A DNA stretch of 64,000 nt from Clavaria fumosa (taxonomy: Eukaryota; Basidiomycota; Agaricomycetes; Agaricales; Clavariaceae). The stretch's first letter is position 1; each line of letters begins with the position of its first letter. The translations under genes were made by a program, and so were the position numbers. Below are positions 1 to 13,689 of the stretch, piece by piece. The stretch covers positions 2,790,001-2,854,000 of the forward strand of contig OX637799.1 in NCBI GenBank assembly GCA_951802425.1, written 5' to 3'. The notes under the pieces were generated by a model. The model made no database searches. It was not told the DNA's origin and worked only from the letters and a program-made list of their open reading frames with translations.

Positions 1-520
1 CCTCCGAACCCTAAAGCTGTCAGCAGACAAAGGACAAACTCGTGGTGTAAATTTCACGAATGTTGTGATCGAGATCAAATTTGATCTCGCTTGCGTAACA
101 TCATAGGCGCTGTCTCAGCAGTCCCAGGGGTACCAGTAGTCTGGCATATGAGATATTCCATATCTCATGGCCTGAAATGCCATATCAGGAAGAGTGGATG
201 GCAGTCAACTGTGCGATATGGCGCAGCTTGTGACAGCCCCAGCTAGTCGCACGGTTTGGTGCTTGGACGACGAAAGCGAACTCGTAAGTTACCGCTGCCT
301 TCAATCCCACCCTAAAAATAGACTCTTTATAAGAGCCATTTCCCCCTACTCCCTCCTCCCCCTCCGCATCTTCGTCGTCCCGCCTATGGCCACCCGCACT
401 CAAGAGCCCAGCCCACGCTTACAGGGTTTCTCCTTGCTAATCACCAGCAACATCTCAGTCCTTCCGACGTTCCAGATACAAGAGATTGTCTTTTTCGCAT
501 CGAGTCCAGGTAATTTCTGA
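1..520 (+). pseudogene. 3' remnant of two-helix membrane-protein gene family, plus repeat flank
   Basis: Bases about 300-520 match, on the plus strand, the tail of the membrane-protein gene whose intact member is on the minus strand at 32753-33562. A recognisable stretch reads GFSLLITSNISVLP. The opening reading frame and both membrane helices are missing here. Bases about 62-150 match 24647-24740, a non-coding flank that occurs again near the second kinase copy. The fragment lies convergent to and 3' of DUF4238 copy A, the same relative position as the fragments beside copies C and E. Bases 520-712 are shared 3' flank of the DUF4238 unit without a gene. The unit may continue beyond the window edge. 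Confidence 0.55.
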
Positions 521-712
521 AAACCATACACAGTGTTCCTCAGCTTCCCCCCCCCTCCTCCACATTTCCGTCTGACTTGTGTACTAGCACGCCGCCTCCT
601 CCTCCACCCCGCTTGGAAAAGGACAACGTGCATCTTCGTCTCCGACCTCATCCCGATGGCCGCTGTCAACGCCGGCCACAGCCTCCCCCCTTCAGCATCT
701 TCTTCGCCTTCT

Positions 713-2393
713 TCACTGTCTACCCCGTGCTTTTCGGCGGCCTCCTCCAATACCTGCCTTCTTGAGACACCTCCTTCTTAGCCGGTCATACCAGCAATAT
801 CCGTTGCTGTCCCCACTAGTGATGGTCACTGACGAACCATCATATTGGCCATTCGAGGAACAGTTCTTGATCCATGCGAGCGATTCTGCTGCTGCGCTCG
901 GAGACAAAAAGTACACCGACTGGCGGCACCCATCGTCGTACCAACCCTCGTTCCTGCTCCCATTCCGCAACAGCATTGCCGCATTCTGAATATGCACCTC
1001 TTTTGCTCGCTCATGGACACAGTTGACGAGCATCTGTTCAGGTATTGGCCCAGACTCGTTTACTTGTTGTCCCATGATACACAACGCTGTCGTTGGTGAG
1101 ACGGGAAAGAAGAAACTTGGAAGATGCCTGGTGTCCCCCCGTGAGTGAGAAAAAGAAAGTCGAGGAGACGCTTCAACTCACATATTCTCGCCTACATTTT
1201 GGCTGTTTTCAGCGACGTCATCCAGAGACCCGAAGAGCTGTTCGGCAAGTAGGTACTCGACTTGAGGAGGTGCAAGGCTAAACGAGATTTTGGCTTTGCA
1301 CAACTGCCAACAACTATTCCATAGCTCGGAATCTTCCAAGTAGGCCATCTCGATCGGGTGCATACCCAAAAATAGGGCTGCTTCTGCCAAGAAAACGTGT
1401 CCTGGCAATTGACTGCGCAATGTGCGCCAGTCTGGATGCTGACCGCTATGTTCTGTTGATTCCTGTTCTTGCTCAGACTCAGGTTCTGGCCCCGTAGCTG
1501 TCTCTGGCCCCATAGCTGTCTCTGACCCTGTAGCTGTCTCTAGCCCCGTCGCTGTCTCTGGCCACGTAGCTGTCTCTAGCCCTGGCTCGGATTCTGACCC
1601 CATAGCTGTCTCTGGCCCTGGTCCATGCTCTTGCTCAGGCTGTTCATGCTGCCTGTTGCGACACATCCAGGACATCCTATACAACATGTCGGTGTATGCG
1701 TTGCTATTTCTGAAGCGGAGGAAGGTGAAGTAGCGCCGGAGCATGTCCAGCTCTTGGCTGCTGATCACCAATTGCGTGACTGTGGTCGGACGCGTGGTGT
1801 TTATTGCACTCGTATTTGTGGTTCTGGACGTTGTGGCAGCGTCGCATTGCTTTTCATCTGCCACGGAACTAATTGTGACGAAAGGGAGAATGCGATCAAG
1901 GATGTCTTCTACTTCCTGCTCGAGCTTGTGGAAGGCCACACGTGCGGCGCAAAGCGGGTCATGGAAAGATGTTTCTTCTTCTGATCGTCGGTGGGCCGAA
2001 AGATTGGGGAAGGCTGGGGCAGGGATGGCTGGCAAGGAGGGGAATGACGATGATATTAAGGATGCGTGCAGCGGTGCGAATACGGGCGGCGTCAAGGACC
2101 GAGCCTGGGGCACGAACAGGAAAGAGGGATTAGGCTGTGTCTCCGCTTCGTCTTCGCTGTCGTCCTCGTCTGAAAAGTCCTGGAAGACGTCTCGGGTTGT
2201 TTTGGGGGTACCATGGGTCTCTGAGAGCCGATCTTCGAGGACATCGTAGATGTGCATGCGTTGACGATCCCCGTCATGCGTCCACCTATCATTGTCAGAC
2301 GTTAGGTTCCATTTAAGACTAGGCTTGAAGGTGAACATACGAAGGCCATAACCTGAGCAGGAAAGCTGGAAGGTACGTTGGTATGTCACTCAT
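713..2393 (-). CDS. DUF4238-like family protein, copy A
   Basis: Three-exon model on the minus strand: 2353-2393, 1182-2285 and 713-1115, 515 residues. The first exon encodes a YLPAFLLR motif that resembles the HY-P-F-LRNF start of DUF4238 proteins. It is followed by a HIYDVLEDRLSE segment, a helical LEQEVEDILDRILPF stretch, ISSQELDMLRRYFTFLRFRN, and near the end FFFPVSPTTALC, the PxSP-type motif expected late in this family. A linker of about seven ETATGP-like repeats (about 1483-1620) divides the two halves. Intron 1 is 67 nt with GTTATG and ATAG ends; intron 2 starts GTGAGT. Function is unknown. No signal peptide or membrane helix is seen. The family assignment rests on motif memory, not on a search. 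Four related copies lie in the window. Confidence 0.7.
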
Positions 2394-2569
2394 GAGTAAT
2401 TTAGCGCCTTCAAGGGTGCGGGGCTACTCAGGCTAGCCCGCCCTCACAATCAAGCAAATAATCACAAAGATGCCGTGGGAAGGCATCTAATTACTTTATC
2501 GTACTGTATGTACTGTGAATACTCCTACTAATCTTCGCTGCTTCATCGCGAGCATCAAGCTGTGCGGCG

Positions 2570-2595
2570 TGTGCGACGCGCGAATTGTTCGCACA
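2570..2595. promoter_or_regulatory. 26-bp palindromic element, copy 1 (upstream of DUF4238 A)
   Basis: Perfect 7-bp arms TGTGCGA and TCGCACA around a 12-bp GC-rich centre. It lies 177 bp upstream of the copy A start codon. The same element recurs at six other places in the window, five in all being at a fixed distance upstream of DUF4238 starts. A role as a protein-binding site is inference. Confidence 0.5.
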
Positions 2596-3214
2596 TGAGG
2601 ATAAAACAGTAATTTTTATATTTGTTGTAGTGAAGTAAAAGTTCGTCCGACATACTGTGGTATGTGCCAGTGGGCGGAGAGAATTTCTTATGTAAACAAC
2701 TACAAACTAGGAAGGGCTGACTACCGTCAGCAGAACCCTTGCTTGAATCAGCCAAATTTTGTACAAACCAATAAATACTGTATCTGTGAGAAAACGAAAT
2801 ACCAATTTAATACATGAAACTGTAAACTTTATTTATCAATATTTGTTCTGTCGGACAGGGGTAGTTGAATTAAGGCCTGATAGAACCCTTGACAAGCAAG
2901 GGAACTCGTGTTGGTATCCTGGTACCGCCTGACCCGCAGCAGTTACTTACCTTGGCTCATAGCTCATACCCATGGACCTTCCACCGCGCACTTCTTCGTG
3001 GGAATTTACCTTTTTGGTATCATTAAATGAATCATTTGCGTGTTGCCGTGCTGCAATGAAAGTGTTGACCGTGCTGCCCACATCATCCATCACAACCTTG
3101 CAATTCTCAGCAGTCCCAACTGTGTGTCTCCATATCGAAGCAAACTAGAGTGCAACTCCACTGCAATATTCGAACTTTTAAAATAACGATCATAGCTTTT
3201 ATAATAATGCATTA

Positions 3215-3246
3215 GTAAACGTAATGTCCTGTAAACGTAATGTCCT
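3215..3246. repeat. 16-bp perfect tandem repeat, two copies
   Basis: The unit GTAAACGTAATGTCCT occurs twice head to tail without mismatch. It lies in the non-coding spacer between DUF4238 copies A and B. Confidence 0.9.
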
Positions 3247-3469
3247 AATTTCAACATTACTGCATTACTCGAGGTCTTTTCGACATCGATACTTGCACTT
3301 CGCAAATAATGCACAAACAAAACTTCAACAGTTTCGTTTCTCCCCTCATCGCCAGCGCTACAAGCACCTATCCCTGCTACTATGGTCTTTGAATCAGGCC
3401 CGACCGCATGCAAGGGGAATCCATCATTACTATTGCTGACGACCTGGACAGTATTGGGCGAATTATAAC

Positions 3470-3588
3470 CCTTGCGAATGTGGAATAACCTGCTGCTCTC
3501 TGTGATGTCAGTTCGCAGCCAAGTGCGATAAACCTTGCGAATGTGGCATAACCTGCTCTCTGTGATGTCGTTTTGCAGCCTAGTGCGA
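3470..3588. repeat. Imperfect tandem repeat, about 60-bp unit, two copies
   Basis: Bases 3470-3528 and 3533-3588 begin with CCTTGCGAATGTGG and end with AGTGCGA, with a short indel and a few substitutions between them. Non-coding spacer. Confidence 0.85.
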
Positions 3589-3736
3589 CTATTGGTGTCT
3601 CCTTTGTTATGGTGAACTCAATCTCCCTCAACTACCGTCACGCACCATACCCCTTCCCCAAGTCAATTTCTCAGTCCGACTCCAGTATGTCCTAATATGC
3701 ACCAGTTGTCACCCGTCGAGCACGAGCAAGCTCCCA

Positions 3737-4610
3737 GTGACGTGCATCAAGCACTACATGGTTGCGATCCTCCAATTAACCTGGCCTGATGTTTCCGATT
3801 CCACACAGTCCCTCGCAGAAAAATACAAGGAAAAGGGACAGCTGCTGAAGGGAAAGGGAAAGGCTTCGCAAAACGAACCGGCTGACACAGTCAGACTCTT
3901 GTACTGCGGCGAAATGGTTGAGAATTCTTCGGTAGGCACCCGTGTGGCAAGGGGAATCAAATAATGCAGAACACCGCCGAACAGCGCCTCCACACGCCTC
4001 TGCTCCGGTTGACCAACGTTTCGTCGTCGACGTCGAGCATGGCCAGCCTCGTCATCCGGGAATGGGTTGTCATCTGGATAGTAACGCTCATGTTTATCAT
4101 CACCCTCTTCCCCAATGGCCTCATCATTGATCTGGGTCCAGACGTCGTCCTTCGCCTCATCATTGCGTTAACGTATGTGGGCTTGTCGCGACCGTCACCA
4201 TCGCCTCAGGATACCTCGTCTAGTCCACTGATCAGAACGCGGCGAACCCGCAGCTGGGCTCGCTCGGTTTGCTCGCCTCCTGTCGACCGGAGGTGGCCGC
4301 TATGTTCACCAGCGCAGTCCAGCTACCAACTGCCAACTCGTCGTTTGAGCAGCTGCTGCTCATCAAGGAAATCTTGATCAATAGGCAGGCAGAAGAATCC
4401 TCCACGAGACGGGAGCCCCTCTCGTCCGGACGTCCCTCGACAAAGTCAGTCATTTTTGCAATTCTTCATTGATACGCATTCAAATTGATTCATGCAATTC
4501 GTCAGTCTGCCCTCAAACGGTCCGTCGAGGGTAAGACAGGCAACGGCAGCTATAGATCAATCAGTGGCACCATTGGCTCCTCACAAAACGCCCCTCCCTA
4601 TCCTCTATCT
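3737..4610 (+). pseudogene. Possible decayed gene of unknown family
   Basis: Open plus-strand stretches in different frames look like exons with amino-acid composition typical of real protein, for example SLAEKYKEKGQLLKGKGKAS near 3810, a hydrophobic stretch IREWVVIWIVTLMFIITLF near 4050, LPTANSSFEQLLLIKEILIN near 4330, and a serine-rich end ISGTIGSSQNAPPYPLS near 4570. They could not be joined into one frame without stops. I do not recognise the family. It may be a degraded gene fragment trapped between duplicated units, or chance open frames. Confidence 0.25.
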
Positions 4611-5037
4611 TGACCATGCCCAGCTAGATAATGCCGAACAACTTGACAGTACTCTGCTTACCACCTTGTTTCCGGGAGACACCAACGAGTCACCAACGAG
4701 TGGCAAAATTATTGGACCACCTTAATTTGGTCTTCAGCCATATGCTAGGTGCGCGTGGTTCGCTACTGATATACGGAACAAAAGAGCATCTGATTAATAT
4801 GTCTAGCACAACTTACATCCCTCTTGCCGTATCCCACATGATGTGAGCATCAGCTCTGTCGTAAACAGGCCATATGCGCAACCTTTGCTCGTACACTTAC
4901 ATCTTCTGACTTGTCAGGTCCTCCGGTATCAGATGAGCCACTCCCCGCCTACCCCGAGCGTCGAACCTCACCCCTATTCATCCCTGCCATCTCCGTCATC
5001 ATTCTCATCCTTCAGCTCTTCAGCATCTTCTTCGCCT

Positions 5038-6691
5038 TCACTGTCTACCCCGTGCTTTTCGGCGGCCTCCTCCAGTACCTGCCTTCTTGAGACACCTCTT
5101 TCTTAGCCGGTCATACCAGCAATATCCGTTGCTGTCCCCACTAGTGATGGTCACTGACGAACCATCATATTGGCCATTCGAGGAACAGTTCTTGATCCAT
5201 GCGAGCGATTCTGCTGCTGCGCTTGGAGACAAAAAGTACACTGACTGGCGGCACCCATCGTCGTACCAACCCTCGCTCCTGCTTCCATTCCGCAACAGCA
5301 TCGCCGCATTCCGAATATGCACCTCTTCCGCTCGCTCATGAACACAGTTGAGGAGCATCTGTCCAGGCATTGGCCCAGACTCGTTTACTTGTTGTCCCAT
5401 GATACACAACGCTGTCGTTGGCGAGACGGGAAAGAAGAAACTTGGTGTCCGTCCGCCCGTGAGTGAACAAAGAAAAGTCAAGGAAATGCTCCAACTCACA
5501 TATTCTCGCCTACATTTTGGTTGTTTTCAGCGATGTCGTCCAGAGACCCGAACAGCTGTTCAGCAAGTAGGTACTCGACTTGAGGAGGTGCAAGGCTAAA
5601 CGAGATTTGGGCTTTGCACAGCTGCCAACAGACATGCCATAGCTCGGAATCTTCCAAGTAAGCCATCTCGATCGGGTGCATACCCAAAAATAGGGCTGCT
5701 TCGGCCAAGAAGACGTGTCCTGGCAATTGACTGCGCAATGTGCGCCAGTCTGGCTGCTGATCGCCATGTTCCGTTGATTGCTGTTCTTGCTCAGACTCGG
5801 GTTCTGGCCCCGTAGCTGTCTCTGGCCCCGTAGCTGTCTCTGGCCCCGTAGCTGTCTCTAGCGCTGTAGCTGTCTCTGGCCCTGGTCCATGCCCCAGCTC
5901 TTGCTCAGGCTGTTCATGCTGCCTGTTGCGACACATCCAGGACATCCTATACAACATGTTTGTATATGCGTTGCTATTTCTGAAGCGGACGAAGGTGAAG
6001 TAGCGCCGGAGCATGTCCATTTCCTGGCTGCTGATCACCAACTGCGTGACAGTGCCCGCGGTCGGATGCGTGGTGTTTATTGCACTCATGTTTGTGGTTC
6101 CGGTCGTAGTGGCAGCATCGCATTGCTTTTCGTCTACTGGCGCGGCCACGGAACCGATTGTGATGAAAGGGAGAATACGATCAAGGATGTTTTCTACCTC
6201 CTGCTCGAGCCTGCGAAAGGCCACACGTGCGGCGCGCAGCGGGTCCTGGAAAGATGTTTCTTCTCCTGATTGTTGATGCGCTGGAAGATTGACCGAGGAT
6301 AAGGAGAAGACTGGGCCTGGAATGGCTGGCAGGGAAGGGAACGACGACGATACTAGGGATGCGTGCAACGGAGCGAATACGGGCGGCGTCGAGGGCCGAG
6401 CCCGGGGCACGGACAGAAACGAGGAATTAGGCTTTATCTCCGCTTCGTCTTCGCTGTCGTCGTCGTCTGAAAAGTCTTGGAAGACGTCCCGGGTTGTTTT
6501 GGGGGTACCACGGATCTCTGAGAGCCGATCGTCGACAACTTTGTAGACGTGCACACGTTGGCGATCCTCGTTGTGCGTCCACCTATCATGGTCAAACTTT
6601 AGGTTCCAATTTGAAAATAGGCTTGAAGGTGAACGTACGAAGGCCATAACTTGAGCAGGAAAGCTGGAAGGTACGTTGGTATCTCAGTCAT
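5038..6691 (-). CDS. DUF4238-like family protein, copy B
   Basis: Exons 6651-6691, 5500-6582 and 5038-5440 on the minus strand give 508 residues. The motif order is the same as in copy A: TYLPAFLLK, VHVYKVVDDRLSE, LEQEVENILDRILPF, SSQEMDMLRRYFTFVRFRN, then TPSFFFPVSPTTALC. The variable linker has only about four ETATGP-like units (about 5805-5885), the shortest of the five copies. Intron 1 is 68 nt, one base longer than in A, C and E; the extra base would break a reading frame, which supports its being an intron. The 3' flank is cut short compared with A and C: the membrane-protein fragment is missing here. It is head to head with copy C across a 2.5-kb spacer. Confidence 0.7.
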
Positions 6692-6885
6692 GAGTAACTG
6701 AGCCCTTGAATGGTGTTTCGTTACTGGATTGCAGGCCGCCCTCGCAATCACGCAAACAATCACAAAGATGCCGTGGGAAGGCATCCAAATTCTTTAGCCC
6801 GAAATCTCGAAAACGAGAACGATGCCACATCCCGTACGTACTGTACTGTGAATACTCCTACTACTAGTTTGCTGAAGTTATGCTG

Positions 6886-6911
6886 TGTGTGGCGCGTGAA
6901 TAGTTCGCACA
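6886..6911. promoter_or_regulatory. 26-bp palindromic element, copy 2 (upstream of DUF4238 B)
   Basis: This is a variant of the element at 2570-2595: the left arm has changed to TGTGTGG while the right arm TCGCACA is kept. It lies 195 bp upstream of the copy B start codon. Confidence 0.45.
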
Positions 6912-6969
6912 TGGGACACCCCAGCGCATTTGGTTTAGTATTTATATTTGTTTTAATGAAGTAAAAATT

Positions 6970-8820
<1,851 letters not shown>

Positions 8821-8964
8821 CCGATGTCTGAACGTGTGTGCATTCGGATATACAGCCCATGGCGCACACGTCGACGTCGACGGTACAGTATGTCGGACGA
8901 ACTTTTACTTCACTACAACAAATTTTTTATAAAAACTAAACCAAAATCCGTCAGAGTGTCCTCA

Positions 8965-8990
8965 TATACGAACTATTCGCGCGTCGCACA
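8965..8990. promoter_or_regulatory. 26-bp palindromic element, copy 3 (upstream of DUF4238 C, inverted)
   Basis: Same element in the opposite orientation, with the core ATTCGCGCGTCGCACA kept. It ends 168 bp before the copy C start codon. Confidence 0.45.
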
Positions 8991-9157
8991 TGCAGCAAAA
9001 CTTGATGCTCGCGATGAAGCAGCGAGGAGTATTCACAGTACATACAGTACGATAAAGTAATTGGATACCTTCCCACGGCATCTTTGTGATTATTTGCTTG
9101 ATTGCGAGGGCGAGCTAGCCTGAGAAGCCCCGCACCCTTGAAGGCGCTAAATTACTC

Positions 9158-10886
9158 ATGAGTGACATACCAACGTACCTTCCAGCTTTCCTGCTCAGGT
9201 TATGGCCTTCGTATGTTCAACTTCAAGCCTGGTCTTAAATGGAACCTAAAGTTTGACAATGATAGGTGGACGCATGACGGGGATCGCCAACGTATGCACA
9301 TCTACGATGTCCTCGAAGATCGGCTCTCAGAGACCCATGGTACCCCCAAAACCACTCGAGACATCTTCCAGGACTTTTCAGACGAGGACGACAGCGAAGA
9401 CGAAGCGGAGACACAGCCTAATTCCTCTTTCCTGTCCGTGCCCCAGGCTCGGTCCTTGACGCCGCCCATATTCGCACCACTGCACACATCCCTAGTATCG
9501 TCGTCATTCCCCTCCCTGGCAGCGATCCCTGCCCCAGCCATCCCCAATCTTTCAGCCCACCAACGATCAGAAGAGGAAACATCTTTCCATGACCCGCTTC
9601 GTGCCGCACGTGTGGCCTTTCACAAGCTCGAGCAAGAGGTAGAAAACATCCTTGATCGCATTCTCCCTTTCGTCGCAATCAGTTCCGTGGCCGCACCGGC
9701 AGACAAAAAGCAATGCGATGCTGCCACAACGTCCAGAACCACAAACACGAGTGCAACAAATACCACGCATCCGACCACAGACACCATCACACAGTTGGTG
9801 ATCAGCAGCCAAGAATTAGACATGCTCCGGCGCTATTTCACCTTCCTCCGCTTCAGAAATAGCTACGCGTACGTCGACATGTTGTATAGGATGTCCTGGA
9901 TGTGTCGCAACAGGCAGTATGAACAGCCTGAGCAAGGGCTGGGGCATGGACCGGGGCCAGAGACAGCTACGGGGTCCGAATCCGAGGCAGGGCCAGAGAT
10001 AGCTACGGGGTCCGGATCCGAAGCAGGGTCAGAGACAGCCACAGGGCCAGAGACAACTACGGGGTCAGAGACAGAGACAGGGACAGAGACAGCTACGGGG
10101 CCAGAACCTGAGTCTGAGCAAGAACAGGAATCAACAGAACATAGCGGTCAGCATCCAGACTGGCGCACATTGCGCAGTCAATTACCAGGACACGTCTTCT
10201 TGGCCGAAACAGCCCTATTTTTGGGTATGCACCCGATCGAGATGGCCTACTTGGAAGATTCCGAGCTATGGCATGTCTGTTGGCAGCTGCGCAAAGCGCA
10301 AATCTCGTTTAGCCTTGCGCCTCCTCAAGTCGAGTATCTACTTGCTGAACAGCTCTTCGGGTCTCTGGATGACGTCGCTGAAAACGGCCAAAATGTAGGC
10401 GGGAATATGTGAGTTGGAGCATTTCCTTGGCTTTTCTTTGTTCATTCACGGGCGGACACCAATCTTCCAAGTTTCTTCTTTCCTGTTTCACCAACGACAG
10501 CACTGTGTATCATGGGGCAACAAGTAAACGAGCCTGGGCCAATGCCTGGACAGATGCTCGTCAACTGTGTCCATGAGCAAGCAGAAGAGGTGCATATTCG
10601 GAATGCGGCAATGGTGTTGCGGAATGGGAGCAGGAGCGAGGGTTGGTACGACGATGGGTGCCGTCAGTCGGTGTATTTTTTGTCTCCGAGCGCAGCAGCA
10701 GAATCGCTCGCATGGATCAAGAACTGTTCCTCGAATGGCCAATATGATGGTTCATCAGCAACCATCACTGTCACCGGTAGTGGGGACGGCAGCAACGGAT
10801 ATTGCTGGTATGACCGGCTAAGAAAGAGGTGTCTCAAGAAGGCAGGTATTGGAGGAGGCCGCCGAAAAGCACGGGGTAGACAGTGA
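9158..10886 (+). CDS. DUF4238-like family protein, copy C
   Basis: Exons 9158-9198, 9266-10408 and 10472-10886 give 532 residues. The start ATG is the one that yields SDIPTYLPAFLLR before a 67-nt intron, and the frame then continues with WTHDGDRQRMHIYDVLED. The helical LEQEVENILDRILPF, the SSQELDMLRRYFTFLRFRN segment and the late FFFPVSPTTALC motif are all present. The linker (about 9955-10100) holds about six ETATGP-like units, some degenerated. The third exon carries a few extra residues (TVTGSGDG) compared with A. No targeting signal is seen. The gene is the plus-strand half of the B/C head-to-head pair and is followed by a convergent broken membrane-protein gene. Confidence 0.7.
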
Positions 10887-11109
10887 AGGCGAAGAAGACG
10901 CTGAAGGAGGGAGGCAGTGGCCGGCGTTGACAGGGCACTCGGAGTAGTTTGATGATGAGGTCGGAGACGAAGATACACGAGGAGGATGGTCGTCTTTGTC
11001 CAAACGGGGTGGAGGCGGCGTGCTAGCTCACATGGTACTGGAGGACTTGACGAGTCAGACAGGAACGGGGAGGAGGGGGGGGGGAACTGAGGAACACTAT
11101 GTATGGTTT

Positions 11110-11900
11110 TCAGAAATTACCTGGACTCGATGCGAAAAAGACAATCTCCTGTATCTGGAACGTCGGAAGGATTGAGATGTCGTTGGTGATCAGCAGGGAG
11201 AAACTCTGTAAGCGTGGACTTCGCTCTCGTGTGCGGGTGGCCATAGCCGGGACGTCGAAGATGCGGAGGGGAGGAGGAGAGAATGAACCAGGAACGAGGT
11301 AAGGACTAGTGGTGATGAGGGGCACACGCATCCGCTCGTGCATCTCGTACGACTCGAGCGGCCCGCCGTCGTTACTGCAATTATCGGACACCAGGGTGCG
11401 GACGACGGGGCCCATGAGGAGGGATGCGAGTGCGTGCGCAGGTTGTCAAAGAAGTTGTAGATACGATTGAGGCTCTAGAAGGAGAACACAACGACAACGA
11501 AAAGGACTGCGGAGTGGAACTGCTCAATTAACGACGAGCGAAGAGAGGGGGAGGGGGCACAGGGCCTGAATCGGCCGTGAGGGTAACGACCATGTTGAGG
11601 AAATGGACGTCAGTGCTTGATGGTGGAGAGGAAGGACGCGCAAGTTGTCAAAGAAGTTGTGGATACGATTGAGATCGTAGAAAGAGAACACAACGACAAC
11701 GAAAAGGACTACGGAGTGGAACCGCTCGATTAGCGACAAGCGAAGGGGAACAACAGGAGGGGAGAGGGGACACAGGGTGCAGAAGGGGGAGGAAGGTGCT
11801 TACCTAGGAACACGACGATGCCCACGATGGTGTGGGGAGCGACACCCGTAGCGGGGCCTGGATCTGCCGTGACGACCATGTTGAGGAAATGGCTGTGGAC
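11110..11900 (-). pseudogene. Broken copy of two-helix membrane-protein gene, 3' of copy C
   Basis: It matches the intact gene at 32753-33562. Exon 1 is preserved, with start codon near 11880, the PGPATGV segment and a GTAAGC donor. The second exon keeps VVVVFSFYDLNRIHNFFDNL and then runs into unrelated sequence. The middle of the protein, including the second hydrophobic segment, is deleted. A partial tandem duplication of about 200 bp (about 11447-11645 against 11646-11900) repeats the start-codon region and part of exon 2. The tail (SYEMHERMRVPLITTSPYLV) is present near 11310-11370. Confidence 0.65.
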
Positions 11901-11949
11901 GTCAGTGCTTTTGATAAGCCGGAGCGCAGCTACGATGTTATAAGAAAGG

Positions 11950-13155
11950 GAGTAAAAATGGTGAAAAGGCAAAATCGTGGCTGAAGATCCTTTTAAAGCG
12001 GTGGCCTATTTATGGTCGACCTTGGGGGGATTGACCACGGGTGTACGACATCTCGCCCTTTTATTCCGGAAGTCCCTGTGTGAAAGGTCGTTCATGGGTG
12101 CCTAGGTAAGATCGAGGAACATTTGTAGGGTAAAACCCGAAATCTTTTAGCGGTAAATGATTACCATAAGCATCGACTCGATCGAGGGTCCACAAAAGCA
12201 TGCTGTTGCACTGTACAAATTACTGAGCCTGAGCAATCATTCGGCATCATCGGGGGTAACCGGGACCTATACATATCCACCATCACTAGCGCTCACTCCC
12301 CAGTGAAAAGTCGTACGAATGAGGCAACTTGTTCGGACTGCCTCTCCATCATTCAATAGAAATTCTCAGATTCGGCTTGGTCTCATTCATGTCTATCGTT
12401 GTGAGACAGTCAATATTCAGTCAATATCATTTTTGAGGCATATAGAATCAAAACATGTGACATCAGCGCTCTTCGGTCACGATGCCTCGTTTCCCCCGAA
12501 TTTGTCTCGACCTCGTGCGACTTTTCACTGGGCGTCAACGCCCAGATCTGCATCAGGCAACTTAGATGGGACTTGGAACCAAAGCTTGCGAAACAATTCC
12601 ACGTCCTCAACTCCAGTATTCCCATCTGGCAACTAGCTGCGCTTCCAATTGTACTACGGAATAGGGTAGACGCAATTGTGCCACTAATTTCTGACCGCCA
12701 TGACCCCGAAGGGCTTGGCCTGCTGATTCATCAGCACTCAGGGGGCGGTACTGCTACGGGTCTACAGGCAGGCAAAAAGGCAGTGCTCAAAGCAACACTG
12801 CACTTCTCGCCACTGTCCAGGCCATCCGCAAGGACGCACGCGGTCGTCGTTGCCAAGGAAGGTTCTGCTCTCTCGTAGGCACATAACTCAATCCATTATG
12901 TCATCAATTTAAGCGGGGGAGACGGGAGTTGGACCAGAAGAACTATTATACCGTTCGATACTTGCATTTGCGAGTTCGGGTGGGCAGGTCCGGAGAAGGT
13001 CGACTGTAGAACGAACGGTTAGTCCGGAAGCTTGGGAGTGCGAGGGTGACGATGCCATGTCATCCGACTGGAGGGCGGCGTAATATCGGAAAAAGGCATT
13101 CCGTAGCAAAAATAGCAAGCGCCCGTTTGGTCCGTGGCAAGAACAATTATTGCTG
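11950..13155. repeat. Duplicated flank of membrane-protein gene (derived copy)
   Basis: It matches about 33660-35305, the region upstream of the intact membrane-protein gene, with small indels. One difference is large: about 465 bp present at 34442-34905 are missing here at about 12759. A shared open stretch reads SSIPIWQLAALPIVLRNRVD (near 12610) but belongs to no family I know. No gene is called. Confidence 0.7.
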
Positions 13156-13689
13156 GGTCAACACGGGAAGCGGCTTGTTGATGGCGCCAGTGTGGTGTGA
13201 TGTGAAAGCGATCTAGATCGCGGATTCAGGGTCATTGTGTTGTTTATTACCGCTGACTTGGGATACCTTCTTGTTTCCGACTTATCAAGTCCTCCAGTAC
13301 CAGCAGTCTGACTTTACTGTTTGTCCCCATATCGAAGCAGACAAGTCCGGGATCAAGCCAGTGCTGTATTCGGACTTTTAAAAATGACCGACAGCTGTAA
13401 ATAAGAGCACGCAAGTTTCCCGTCATGCATTCCCGTCATGCGTTCCTCGTGCCGCACAGAATGGTCACAAAATCTGTGCAAATACCAGAAATGGTACACA
13501 TAAATAGCATATCCTCGAATCCCTCAGTTTCCCTCCCTCCTCCCCATTTCCGTCTGACTGGTCAGCACGCCGCCTCCCTCACTCAGACGAGGACGATCAT
13601 CCTCCTCATGCACCTTCGTCTCTTACCTCATTATCATCTACCCCGAGTGCCCTGTCAACAGCCTCCCCCCTTCAGCATCTTCTTCGCCT

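Larger units (their letters stand above)
2640..4920. other. Spacer between DUF4238 copies A and B
   Basis: No confident gene is seen. Bases about 3105-3185 match 13303-13385, the flank of copy D, so this is part of the duplicated landscape. Two short tandem repeats (3215-3246 and 3470-3588) are listed separately. Several open stretches between 3737 and 4610 look like exon remnants of an unknown gene, but their frames are broken by stops. Confidence 0.5.
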
